From NCBI RefSeq assembly GCF_002099425.1, contig NW_018344057.1, positions 9,507,001 through 9,571,000 of the forward strand: a stretch of DNA of 64,000 nt, given 5' to 3'. This DNA is from Phascolarctos cinereus (lineage: Eukaryota > Chordata > Mammalia > Diprotodontia > Phascolarctidae). The notes beneath the pieces are model-generated. The model ran no database searches. It was given only the letters and a program-made list of their open reading frames with translations, and was not told the origin of the DNA. Position numbers and translations under genes: made by a program. Shown here piece by piece: positions 42,741 to 53,256 of this stretch (position 1 is the stretch's first letter; every line of letters starts with the position of its first letter).

Positions 42741-42933
42741 TCATGGTCCACAAGGAATGATTTCTTCTACAGGCATAGTCATATTTATCTCACCCTGCTT
42801 CCCTAATTTGTAATTCTGCCATAAGAGAGGGGCCTTACTAACTGTGGTAAACATAATATCTGCTATGTAGGCTAGGCTATATTTCTCCTCAAAAGGTACT
42901 GAAGCTGTCTTTAAGACTTCTTTAAGGGGGATT
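42741..42933 (-). other. Unidentified open frame remnant
   Basis: A minus-strand frame of about 60 codons containing the stretch EEKYSLAYIADIMFTTVSKA precedes a SINE insertion at 42,945. The sequence reads like real protein more than chance, but I cannot place it. It may be part of the retroviral debris of this region or a pseudogene fragment. Confidence 0.3.
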
Positions 42934-42944
42934 AAGGCTCCCTT

Positions 42945-43199
42945 TGGGCAGCTAAGTAGCACAGTGGATAGAGTGCTGGGCCTGGAGTCAGGAAGATTCA
43001 TCTTTCTGAGTTCAAATCTGATCTCAGAGACTTCCTAGCTGTGTGACCCTGGGCAAGTCACTTAACCCTGTTTGCCTCAGTTTTCTCATCTGTAAAATGA
43101 GCTGGAGAAGGAAATGGAAGATCACTTCAGTATCTTTGCCAAGAAATCCCTAAATGGGGTCATGAAAGAGTCGGACACAACTGAAAACAGCTGAACAAC
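42945..43199 (+). mobile_element. RTE-tailed SINE with target duplication
   Basis: Head gggcagctaagtagcacagt, 'tgtgaccctgggcaagtcac', core 'ttttctcatctgtaaaatga', tail 'gagtcggacacaactgaaaa', end gaacaaca. Flanked by aaggctccctt (42,934-42,944) and aaggctcctt (43,200-43,209). Confidence 0.96.
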
Positions 43200-43248
43200 A
43201 AGGCTCCTTCAGGAGATGAAGGCTCAAACCACTGAGATCTCTCATCCA

Positions 43249-43616
43249 TAGTAAATCAGCTGGGGTACATTTGGCACATTTGTCCATATCCCCAATTCTG
43301 GAAAGGTCTCTGGGCTCCTGGGAGGGAAAGGATCAAGCGCTGTCTCTTCAAGTGCCTTCCAGGGCCTTGAATCCTAAGTATAGCTGCTCTTTCCTTGGCC
43401 TTCTGACTTGCCAGCTAGCAAGGCCTGCACTTAGGCAGGGAACCTCCACCTAACTGAATTAAGGCTGTATCCTTGAGGATTATTCTTTCCCTGCTGTGGC
43501 TAAATAAACTTCATTTTATTAATCATTAGATGATCTACATGTGCCTCATTTTATCCAAATTCTAAAACTGAAATATCAGATAAGCCTGAATCAGGGCCTG
43601 CTTATAACACTAATCA
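43249..43616 (+). mobile_element. LTR-like sequence, candidate
   Basis: The first ~100 bases form one copy of a direct repeat whose other copy is at 44,437. A polyadenylation-like 'ggctaaataaacttcatt' lies near 43,500, with about 110 bases of U5-like sequence after it ending in ttataaca. Just beyond, on the other strand, another AATAAA (43,632-43,645 region) faces it. No terminal duplication could be fixed. Confidence 0.3.
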
Positions 43617-44436
43617 ATCCCTCAGGATTTTCAGAAAAGTTTTATTACTAAAACAGATATGTTAGAAAAACATTTATAAATTTATAAATACCCAGGCAAA
43701 TACTAAAACTCATCCCATACTATCCCCACTCAGCTTTCTCTGGCCCACCAACTAGGACCTCTCAGTTCCTAGGAGCACCATGGAGGGGAATGCCAGATCT
43801 TTTCCCCTCTGCAGTCATCTGATGAAGCCCTCCTTCTTTTGTAAGGACTGTTTATCTCTTCCCTATCACTAGAAAATAAAACAACTCCAAAAAGCATCAC
43901 CCGTTGGTCCTCTAAGCCCTTCCTGAGAAGGAGTAGTCTGATTGACTTGGGTCAACAGACCCGGTCTGGGCACTGTACTGGCAGTAGTATTCAAGGGCCT
44001 TCTCAGTTCCAGATTATAGTAATATGGACCTCTCTGCTGCTACCAATGCCCATGTCCACTCTATTGAGGCCTATGCTATTGGCCATAGCTCCTGGGGCCT
44101 ATGTAAAGCCCATTCCACTGCCATCAGGGCTAGAAACATTGCCTACTCTTCTAAAGCCAAGTACTGCCCCTTTGTGCCAGAAGCTTCAGGTACTCTCCCC
44201 GCTCTGCCAGTGCCAACAAAGACCCTCTGCGCCAGGGTCTGAGTGCCATCAGGTTTGAGCAGCTGCCATTTCTTCCAGGGTCGGGGACAAGGTACAGGGC
44301 CTGTGCTTGCGCCTACTTCTTAGGGGCCTCTCACCCAGTCCTCACCGTAAGTCCCAGCAAGAAAGAAAATCACAGTTCAGAGTCTGAAGAAACACCTTTT
44401 AAATTGATAGCGCACCCTCCTTCTCCCCCACATTTC
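43617..44436. other. Unassigned, relatively GC-rich
   Basis: Lies between two related sequences. Frames of 103 and 72 codons overlap at 43,947-44,258 with no known motif. It may be the body of an LTR element on either strand; I cannot tell. Confidence 0.3.
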
Positions 44437-44540
44437 AGTAAATCACTTGCTGGGCATCTGGAACATTTGTCCATATCCCCGCTTCCTGGAAAGGTCTCTG
44501 GACTCCTGGGAAAGATCAAGCATTAGCCTCTCAGATGCTT
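44437..44540 (+). repeat. Direct repeat, second copy
   Basis: 'acatttgtccatatcccc' (44,463-44,480) and 'ctggaaaggtctctggactc' match 43,276-43,293 and the following bases of the first copy (one G/A difference in the latter stretch). Similarity extends roughly from 'cagtaaatca' to 'gatcaagc'. Confidence 0.75.
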
Positions 44541-44974
44541 CCCCAGTGCCTTACATCAAAGAATCTCAACCAATCCATGCGGCACAGTGCCCAATGGCCC
44601 AGCAAATGCAATGGAAAAAGTTCTAAGCAGATTATTCAGCTTAGGTTTTAGCTAATCCCACAATCACAATTTCTAGGAGATCCCAGGATTACCGTAACTG
44701 GAAGGCCTGTAAATCACTATCATTCCCAAATATAAAGCTGTGAAAATTCAATAAGTAATCATTTATAACATGCAACATCTTTGGGGCATGAAAAGATGAA
44801 GAGTGCATTCACATCAGCACGCGTGCCAATAGACACTGTGATTTCTAACCCTTTCCACCTGCATTAAGTAGGTGCTACCTTGATATGTGGCTATTGTTCA
44901 AAACACTGCTGCCAGAATTGCAAAGGCCAGAGGATATGTGGCTTCTCTATCAGGGTATCTGATCACCCTTGACC

Positions 44975-45054
44975 CCTAGCTGAGTGGCTCAGTGCCTTCC
45001 ACACTGGACTGGAAGCCAAGAAGATCCAGGTTTAATTCTGACCTCAGATACTAG

Positions 45055-45098
<44 letters not shown>

Positions 45099-45225
45099 CC
45101 CAGGCAAGTCACTCAATCTCTGTTTGCCTCTTTTCTTCATCTGTAAAATGAAGATGATAAAAGCACCTACTTCACAGAGTTATTGTGGGGGTCAAATGAA
45201 ATATTATTTGTAAGGATGCTCAATT
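44975..45225 (+). repeat. CORE-type SINE carrying an expanded (TG)n
   Basis: Head 'gctgagtggctcagtgcctt', 'agatccaggtttaattctga', then (TG)n, then 'gacccaggcaagtcactcaa', 'ttcttcatctgtaaaatgaa' and a MIR-type tail. The usual ctagctgtgtgaccc box has been stretched by slippage. Confidence 0.85.
45056..45097. repeat. (TG)n microsatellite born inside a SINE
   Basis: About 21 TG units exactly where the SINE normally has ctagctgtgtgaccc. Confidence 0.96.
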
Positions 45226-45532
45226 TTTTACTTAGGCCAAAAGAAATCTAGGTCAGTGGTAAAACTTAGTCTCCTGGGTCAATTAAGTATCAATGACAGT
45301 TTTAATACTTTTTATGGAAACATAGCCCAACCTACAGGGCAGGGACCATAGCAGATATTACTCTTATCAGAACATGTAAAAGTCACATTCTTAATAACTA
45401 AAGTAAATACAGTATGAAACCTGGAATAGTATCCTTAACTTATCTAAACTAAGCCTTGTGCAATGTCCAGGAATCTTCTTTCCCATGATTAAGTACTTCG
45501 TGCATTCAAATTCCAGGATGAGTTTCAAAGGC

Positions 45533-45656
45533 AGTTCAAATGTATCAGGTGAAAAACTAACTTGCATCAGCCAAAGAGTATCATATTGGGTACGAAGTAA
45601 CTGACACATATCTGTGTGTATCTGCTACCTTTCTATCAATATACATGTATGTAACA
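45533..45656 (-). repeat. Local direct repeat, copy A (124 bases)
   Basis: Ungapped match to 47,418-47,541; I count five differences in 124 bases by eye. It is followed by a small tandem repeat of aatatacatgtatgtaaca. A 72-codon minus-strand frame extends through copy A to 45,391, but only the last part of it is shared with copy B. Family not recognised. The strand is given only because copy B carries an A-rich stretch on that side. Confidence 0.9.
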
Positions 45657-46194
45657 GAGAATAATATACATGTATGTAACAGGATTCCCTGACTTCTGTC
45701 TGCCTGGGTCTGGCTCAGGCATGCCCAAGAGGACAGGAAAAGGCTCAGAAAGTGTGATATTGCTGACCTTCTAACGCAGCAGCATCACTGCCCAACCCTT
45801 TTGGGGGTATGCTGTACTTTAGAATTTTCAGCAGCTTGCAGCAACTCTCTCTTTCAAATTTTTCCTCAGATGACCCACAGCACAGAATAAAACAGATATT
45901 TAAGAGAAGTCACCCAAGGAATCAGATTGCCCAAAGCTGAACTATTCTACTCTACTACTCACACTCTTGTATCCCCAATTGGCAAATAAAGTTCACTCCA
46001 CAGTTTGAGTACCAGGGGGAAGAGACATTGGTGCCTTCCAGTTCCAGAGGTCAATTTTTCTGTCTTCCTGATTGGGGTCACATGTGCAGCATGATGTTGC
46101 TCTGCTTTTACCAAGACTTATGATTTCATTGTAGGAACTCCTGGTAAGAGCACCTTTCTGTACCAAATGCCAAGCTAGCTCTTGATTTCTCTTG

Positions 46195-46500
46195 GAGGCA
46201 CTGAGAGGTTAAGCATCTTGTCCAAGGTCACATAGCCAGTATATACAAAGGATAGGACTTGAACCCAGGTCTTCCTGACTCTCAGGCCAACTCTTTATCT
46301 ACAGCGTCACAACTGTTTCGCTAATTCAAATTAAGGATGGTTAATAATCCAGTTCAGCTGACGTTTAGGCTTGATAAAGAAGCATTGTGAGATAAGATTG
46401 GGAAGATAGGTTAGAGTCATATTGTGGAAAACCTTCAACGCTAAGCTGAAATGTTTGGACTTTATTCAGTTGGAATGAGTTTTTAGGTGTTTTAGGTAAA
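46195..46500 (-). repeat. tRNA-derived SINE fragment and L2-type fragment
   Basis: 46,195-46,305: 'cactgagaggttaagcatct', 'ggacttgaacccaggtcttc'. 46,360-46,500: 'gtggaaaaccttcaacgcta', 'ggactttattcagttggaat', like the inner L2 near 10.85 kb. Both minus. Confidence 0.6.
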
Positions 46501-46642
46501 CCAAAATTGTGTTAGGATAAACCTAGAATTTTATGGTTTAGAAGAAGAAACAGTGTTCAAAATAGTAGATTCAAAAGAAAAATGAAATCAGGTATATGTA
46601 AACTTAGGAAGAGTGTACTTTTCCTCATTTCTTCCCTTTCTT

Positions 46643-46828
46643 GGTACAGTAGAAAGAACACTGAAGTCCAGGGACCAAAGTTCAAAGCCTACCCCTGCTG
46701 CTTACAATCTATGTGGCTTGGGTAAGTCACTTAATGACCTCCTTAGATCTCAGTCTGTAAAATAAGGGGGAGTGGAGTAGATGGCCTCTGAGACCCCTTT
46801 CAACTCCAGGACTATGATCCTATGATCT
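46643..46828 (+). repeat. MIR/THER-type SINE, full length
   Basis: 'gtagaaagaacactgaagtc', 'gcttgggtaagtcacttaat', 'tcagtctgtaaaataaggg', 'gtagatggcctctgagaccc' and 'ggactatgatcctatgatc'. It has the THER-like end. Confidence 0.82.
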
Positions 46829-47417
46829 TTTTATCTTTTAAATCCATTTCCCTGTTCTATATTCTCTAAACACAGTTGTGTATAAACATCCAAGTTCTTT
46901 GCATTTTTAAAGAGCATACTGTGGGTTTTTCTTTCTTTGCCATCTCTCCTTCGTATCTTTCTCTTCCATATAACAAAGAGCCATATAGAACAAAAACAAA
47001 GCAAAACAAAGAAACACACAAAAAATTAGCCCTTGAGCAAGGTTAATGAGCCCCAACAACAAAATTGGCCCATATTGAAATAAGAATATATTTGGGCAGC
47101 CATGGGCAAGGCTATAGGCCTACTGACCCAGGCCAGATGATTTGAAGTTGGACAAGTATCAGCATATTAATTCTACTTGTTTTCCAAACTGCTGATGCTT
47201 TTGAAATATATTCAGGCTCTAGGTTAAGGTGATCTACTCCAGTCTTCACATAAACTACCCTGAAGTAGACACCAGAACACAGTGACATGAACAATTTTTC
47301 ATTTCATTTCCATATCCCTTTTATTCTTCTATTTAAGCCCTACAAATTCCCTTCTCTACTTATCTAGGAAACATTAGATACTTAAATTTTTTTTTGTTTT
47401 ATTATTATAAAAGTCCC
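46829..47417. other. No recognisable gene or repeat
   Basis: A/T-rich with 60-62-codon chance frames on minus. Confidence 0.4.
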
Positions 47418-47541
47418 AGTTCAAATGTAACAGGTGAAAAACTACCTTGCATCAGCCAAAGAGTATCATATTGGGTACGATGTAACTGACACATATCGGT
47501 ATGTATCTGCTACCTTTCTATCAATATACATGTATGTAACA
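47418..47541 (-). repeat. Local direct repeat, copy B (124 bases)
   Basis: Matches 45,533-45,656 without gaps. To its left lies a T/A-rich stretch (47,385-47,412) that, read on minus, is 'ttataataataaaacaaaaa', so copy B could be the end of a retroposed piece. Confidence 0.9.
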
Positions 47542-48045
47542 TCTTAGAGGTGATTGCTTGTGGCCTTTCTTCTGTCCCCTTCTCATCTGGGGGGCAGGGG
47601 ATACTTATCCAAGTTGTGTTGTAGTCGGCTCTGGCTTTCAAGAGCAGATTGTGAAACTTTCAGTGTGAAAAATTGACAATTGCTGCAAATCAGGACTTGA
47701 TTTATTATTTTGTTGATTTTCTAGACTTAATAAAATGCAGTTTATGTACTTTGTATGCAGATAATGCAGATCAAAATTTAAAATTGTGTGCATGCATTCC
47801 TGCCCCACCCCCCAGAGCCCCGTTATTAAGCATTTACCAACACATCCTTATGTAGCTCTATAAACATTGCTTGAACTCATACGGAGATCAGTAGAAGGCT
47901 TGAGGAAGAAAGTCATCACCAGACTGGAGGCCTGATGACCATAGGATAATTAATAATAACAATAATAACTGGAATATACATAGCAATTTAATATTTTCAT
48001 ACTTTACAATTACTTTATGTTGATTATCTCATTTGAGCCTCATAT
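47542..48045. other. Mostly unassigned; MIR trace at the end
   Basis: 47,970-48,045 holds a diverged minus-strand MIR tail (gcaatttaatattttcatac ... gattatctcatttgagcctc). The rest shows no family I can name. Confidence 0.35.
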
Positions 48046-48054
48046 TCCTTTGAC

Positions 48055-48640
48055 TTCATCTCTAATCTCCCTTTTTCCTCTTTTTTCACTCTCTTTAATT
48101 GTTAAAAAAAAAAAAAGATTAAAGCCCTTGTAACAAATTTGGGTAGTTAAGCAAAACAAATTCCCTCATTGGCCATGTTCAAAAAATAGATTGGCATTTT
48201 GAGCTGATGCTCTCCCTGTCAGGAGAGGGCTAACATGCTTCATCAATGATTCTCCAGGATTGTGGCTGGTCATTGCATGGAACAGAGTTTGTTAGCCTTC
48301 TGAAGTTCTTTACAATGCTGTTGTAGAAATTGTTCTCCTGGTTCTGTTTACTTCATTCTGCATCTGTTCATATCAATCTTCCTATGTTTCTCTTAAACCA
48401 TCTCTTTCATCATTTCTTATGATTATAATGATATTCCATTACATTAATATAGCATAATATCCCCAGTAGACGGACATACCCTTATTTTCTAGCTCTTTAC
48501 TATAACAAAAATAGCCACTATAATTTTTTTTTTGTATTTTTGAGTCCTTGTCCTCTTTCTTTGAACACTTTGGGAGTATAGACTTAATAAGTGAATATAG
48601 GTCTTTAGAAAAAAATTTTTGTAGTCTTTTATCCTTCTCA
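48055..48640 (-). mobile_element. L1 LINE 3' end
   Basis: 'gttaagcaaaacaaattccc' and 'gttctcctggttctgtttac' match the 41.1-kb copy, so the two belong to related subfamilies. 5'-truncated. Confidence 0.82.
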
Positions 48641-49419
48641 TCCACATTAATTACCCCAAAGAGGCACTACAAGGTTTTCCCTATTTATTGTATATCATTG
48701 TCTAACTTATACTGATTTTTATTTAGACTGTATGTATAATGGTGGGCTTGATTTACTCAATCAAATCACCCCACCCCAGTTAAAGTAAGAGATAATACCC
48801 TGGCAAAATAGGTAAAAACAATCACTCAGTTTTAATCATAAGCTTAGTTTCAACCAATCAATAAATCAATCATAGACTTTAGACAAGGTGTATATCAAAC
48901 TGAAGTGACATTGTGCAGGAAGAGTGTTCAGATAGTCTGAAGATATTTGGTCATGCTCTAGAGGTCATCTATAAATTATCAAGCTGTTTGAGAACCTGAG
49001 TCATACTAGTGATTGAAGCAAGTGCTTTATCCTAATCCCAGTAAAACCTCCTGAGGAGGAACTGCTTGGGAGAAAGTAGAGGCCTCTACTTTGGCTTCAA
49101 TCTAGGTCTCCTCTTTCACACCCACCCTTCCCTTCCTCCCCTTTGCAAGGCAAACCTTGTGAACTCCAAAGATTCTGGAGGACTTTGGACTATCTATTTT
49201 CTCATTGGTGTCCTAGTGGTCACTCTGAATCAGTTGACGGCAGTGTCTGCATTGGGAGACAAGGACAGACCAAACACAGATTCATGGCTCCTCAGTGAGC
49301 CCAGGAAGACAGTATGCTATGCTTCAAGGGCACCTCCTGAGAACCCTATGAAGGGGAGAAAAGGACTTCCAGCAGCTATAAGCTGTGAGTCTCTCCTTTC
49401 GCCAAATATAATCTCTAAG

Positions 49420-49560
49420 CTTGAACTCACTTTCCCCTGGACTCTGTAGGTGCTGGTGAGAGAGTGTTCTACAGATTTTTTTTTATTCTAACTATACCAT
49501 TTTAGTAAATGCTTCTTTTAAAAAGCTACTTAAGGCTGATTGAATAAATGATTATCAACC
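49420..49560 (+). repeat. LTR-like sequence, left arm of an inverted pair
   Basis: 'cactttcccctggactctg', 'ccattttagtaaatgcttct', 'aaaaagctacttaaggctga' and 'aaatgattatcaaccc' recur reversed at 50,435-49,995. The 127-codon frame just to its left (49,066-49,449) may belong to the same element; it has no motif I know. Confidence 0.55.
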
Positions 49561-49994
49561 CATTATTATGGGGAGAACACACTAGAATGGGGTCTTGAGC
49601 CAATAGTACTAGAAAAACAACCTCCCAACCTCTCAGGGCACCCATAGAGCCTGAAGGGGATGTAGTTATTAAGCTCTAAGGACCTGGCTCCTCAATTGGG
49701 TGAGAAGTAGGTCACCTCAGAGTATGCACTACACTGCAATTTGTAGATTCTTGGCCTATTGTAAACTCAGATGCCATCTCCTGGGAAAAGTGTGGCATAC
49801 TTATCCTTTTCAATCAGATTATTTCTCCCTCATTCTCCAGGTGTAAGATTACTATGCACTTTCTTTAATTCATAGTATCATAGTATACCACATGCTCTGG
49901 AGATGTGCTCCCAACCTCCACCATTGTGGTGGGTTAGGACCCCAGAGTCACAGGCTACTTCTTCCCTCAGGATCCTAGGGTTAACCCAGAGATG

Positions 49995-50428
49995 GGAGAC
50001 TGGTTAGTTAACATTGATTAATCATTTAGTCTTAAGTAGCTTTTAGAAAGGGGCATTCTATTGTTGGGTCATTTCAGTCACAACTGATTCTTCATGACCC
50101 CATTTGGGATTTTCTTAGCAAAGATACTGGAGTGGTTTTTGCCATTTCCTTCTCCAAATCATTTTACAGATGAGGAAACTGAGGCAAACAGGGTTAAGTG
50201 ACTTGCTCAGGATCACACAGCTAGGAAGTATCTAAAGGCAGATTTGAATGCAGAAAGATTAGTCTTTCTGACTCCAAGCCCAGTGTTCTATCCAATGTGT
50301 CACCTAACTGCCTAAGGAGTATTTACCAAAATACTCAAGAATAGTTGGTACAAAACATTTCCTCCCCCAAAAGTCTATGACATAGTCTTCCACAAGTATA
50401 TACTGAGGCCAGGGAAAAGTGGGCTTGA
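49995..50428 (-). repeat. LTR-like sequence, right arm of an inverted pair, split by a SINE
   Basis: Read on minus, 'cacttttccctggcctcag', 'attttggtaaat' and then, after the SINE at 50,062-50,314, 'ctaaaagctacttaagacta' and 'aaatgattaatcaatg' parallel the left arm in order. Confidence 0.55.
50062..50314 (-). mobile_element. tRNA-headed SINE with RTE/BovB-type tail
   Basis: Tail 'gggtcatttcagtcacaact', 'gggattttcttagcaaagat', core 'ttacagatgaggaaactgag', head 'aatgtgtcacctaactgcc'. Inserted in the right arm of the inverted pair. Confidence 0.93.
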
Positions 50429-51705
50429 TGTGGTGTAGGGGTACAGGAACCCCCAAACTATTGAGGTACAGGGTAGAGTCATCTGGAAAGAATTCAAGGA
50501 CTCAAGTGGTCTTCAAGTCAAGTGACAAAAAGTTTATTGTAATGCTAATATAGTGGGCAGAGCTCCTTAGGGAACTTTCAACCTAATGGGGTTGATGCTA
50601 AAGCTTATATAAGAAAAGTACAATGAATAGTGTGCCAAGTATGCTAATTAGGTAGTGCAGGGCAGAAAGGAACATACAGTTTCTGTACCTTGGGGGTGCA
50701 GACATCATTCACTACTGGAAAACCTGGGGGGAGGGTAGGCTTCTAAGGGGTGTGCTTTTGGCCTGCTATGTCTGTAACAAGATAGCCTCAGGAGTTGATG
50801 TCTATAGCTTGACCTCTGGATTATATACGGTAACTGTGGGGAATCAGTACATGAGAGTTCTGCTGGTACGAGATAGTCCTATTCACAGAAGGGAAATTCT
50901 ACAGAGGTCAGCTTGTTCTTGTAACAGGAGAGAGAGTTTGCCTCACTGGGGCCCACTCATGAGTTATTGCCAGAGATAGGGTCTTTGGGCTGGGGGGAGG
51001 TGTGGTCCTAGGGCTTGGGTCCAAGCACAAGCACCCCATCAGATTCAAGTTTAAAGAGCCCATGTAGCAAAAGGGTAGCTTACAGCTGCTAGTTGCTAAG
51101 AGTCCTCTTCTGCCCTTGGTGGAGTACTCATGAAATTTCCCTTCAGTGTGGCAGAGCTTTCTGCTGGGCTCCTTGTAGAGTCCTGAAACCATTTTCCCTC
51201 AGTGTATGTAGTTTGTTCTCAGCTCCAGACACAGACACTGCTACCACTTATTCCACAGACGCTGCCAGCACCCCAAAATTCTCTGTACTCTCAAAGTTCG
51301 CAAAGTAAAGGGGAGAGGGTGAAGGAGGCCAACAAAACTCTCCTCTTCTTCCCTCCCTCCCTTCCCCTAAAGGAATTCACTCTCGGGGACTTGGTTGAAA
51401 CAGCTCTCTCTTCTCAAAGCTACCAGACACTGGGTTCTAAAATGGTCTGCTGTTTTATATAGACCCTGCAGGGTGTGACCAAGGTTCTTCAGCCAAGCCC
51501 TATATCTCCTGTATAGTGCTACTCTATTACATCCAATAACTTTCAGGGACTTCTCTCACCTTGTCTAATATGCTTAACTGATTGACTCCATAGAGATGTC
51601 TAGGCCTTGTTGACATTTAATTTATAATGTGATTGACTGACTCAACAGAGGTGCCAATGATCACCTGATCATTGATTAATTGAATGAACCCCAACACTTA
51701 CAACA
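50429..51705 (-). mobile_element. Probable solo LTR of an endogenous retrovirus
   Basis: Plus-strand ends are TGTGGTGTAG and CTTACAACA, so both ends show TG...CA. On the minus strand a TATATAAG box lies at 50,604-50,612 and AATAAA at 50,533-50,538, about 70 bases apart, then about 100 bases of U5. U3 would run from 51,705 to about 50,630. No gag, pol or env sequence adjoins it, so it looks like a solo LTR left by recombination. The flanks show no clear target duplication, so age is uncertain. Frames of 71-94 codons inside have no meaning as genes. Confidence 0.6.
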
Positions 51706-52147
51706 GGTTTTTATCTAAAAGGTCTCTTTCTTTTTAAATCCCCATAATTTCGCTGTCAGTCTTAATACCTCTGCCTACCGCCTAAATGTCACTCTCACAT
51801 ATCTGTTAGTTACCATATATCCCAAGTTCGAGAGAGTAAATGTACTTTTATCAGTTCTTTGTAAAAAGCACATTCTTTACACTGCAATGAAGTTCAGTTC
51901 TGAGTAATCATAATGAGCAACATTGGCTCCAGAGAAAGCATTAGGGAGCGTACCTTTCTCTTTTTGGCAGAAAGGCATGGAACCATGGGTATAGAATGTT
52001 GTATGCTCCATCAGATGTAGTTATTGGGTCAAAGGGTTTTGTTTAACTAGTTTTTCTTTACTATAAAGGAGAGCTCATTATGGGTTGGGGAGCAGCAAGG
52101 ATATATCCAGAAATAACTATGATGTAAAAACAAAAGGCATCAAATAC
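51706..52147. other. No recognisable gene or repeat
   Basis: A/T-rich sequence without a family I recognise. Confidence 0.35.
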
Positions 52148-52295
52148 TTTTTTGTTGTTGTTGAGGCAATTGGGGCTAAGCGACTTGTCCAGGGTCACAC
52201 AGCTAGTGAGTATCATGTGTCTGAAGTCCGATGTGAACTTAGGTCCTCCTGACTCCAGGACTGGTGCTCTATCCACTGCACCACTTAGTTGCCCT
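52148..52295 (-). mobile_element. Short A-tailed tRNA-headed SINE
   Basis: Left end 'ttttttgttgttgttgaggc', 'gggtcacacagctagtgagt', head 'cactgcaccacttagttgcc'. Minus-strand copy without RTE tail. Confidence 0.92.
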
Positions 52296-52515
52296 GTATT
52301 TTTTTTTAAAGGCTATCCTTGTCAGATTGGAAATTATGTTCACAAGACTGTTAGTATCAGTCAGAGCTTAGATACATGAATCGTTACGGCTATTTTAAAA
52401 CAAGATAGTGTAGCATTCAGAAGTTACTTAAAAATTCACTTGGATTGTGCAGACTGAACCCTCTGTAGAGAGTAAGGAATTTCTGCACTTTCTCTCTCTC
52501 CTTGTCCTTCTCTTT

Positions 52516-52518
<3 letters not shown>

Positions 52519-52586
<68 letters not shown>

Positions 52587-52627
52587 TTCTTTCTCACCAA
52601 TGCATTCCCTGCATGGAATGCAACACA

Positions 52628-52663
<36 letters not shown>
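52519..52663. repeat. (TC)n and (CA)n compound microsatellite
   Basis: About 31 TC units (52,519-52,582), 40 bases of spacer, then about 20 CA units (52,624-52,663). Confidence 0.97.
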
Positions 52664-52665
<2 letters not shown>

Positions 52666-53172
52666 ATTATATTTTGTAGTCAAAATGAGGGTCCTCTGAT
52701 ATATCCCATTACTGAAAAAAGTGTTTGAATTCTGTACCTGCAGCCATTCCTAGTAATGAAACCTCACAATATTTCACAGGAAATTCCAATGATATATCAC
52801 ATGGGACCATTTCTTTTCAGAGATTTCTACCACTGTAAACTCTTACCTAAAATGGAGACTCCAGGCTGAAGGCTGAAAAACACAGCCTAATGAGAAAAGC
52901 ATCCTTGTTTCACAGCAGGAAATGGGAATGCTCCAGGAAGGATTAGAAAATTGCAGCTGCTGAGAACCTTATAGTGTATAAGCTGGAGGCTGGTCAGAAC
53001 ATCTGTTAAGCTATTTATCAGTGTAATCCATGCTCATGTCTTGTCCTCTTATCTGTCTGAATTATTATCTTCACCTGGGTCCCCAGTTAACGATGATTCA
53101 GGGAGAAAGAGATAAGCAAAGTGGCTTCTGATAATCCTGGTAAATACAGGAAGCTGATTGCCTCTTTCCCTC

Positions 53173-53256
53173 ACTAGGAATCTCTGAAATTGTTCTCATA
53201 GCAGTCAGGAAGTCATGCAATAGGATAGAAAGGTAGTAGATCCATGGTGGCTTATA
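53173..53256. repeat. Local direct repeat, source-side copy (84 bases)
   Basis: 'actaggaatctctgaaat' through 'gtcatgcaataggatagaaa' and 'ggtagtagatcc' recurs at 55,008-55,093 with few differences. A 117-codon minus-strand frame runs over its right part without a recognisable motif. Confidence 0.88.

Noticed and set aside
49066-49449. 127-codon plus-strand frame with a hydrophobic segment
   Set aside because: It runs into LTR-like sequence; no signal peptide or domain is convincing.
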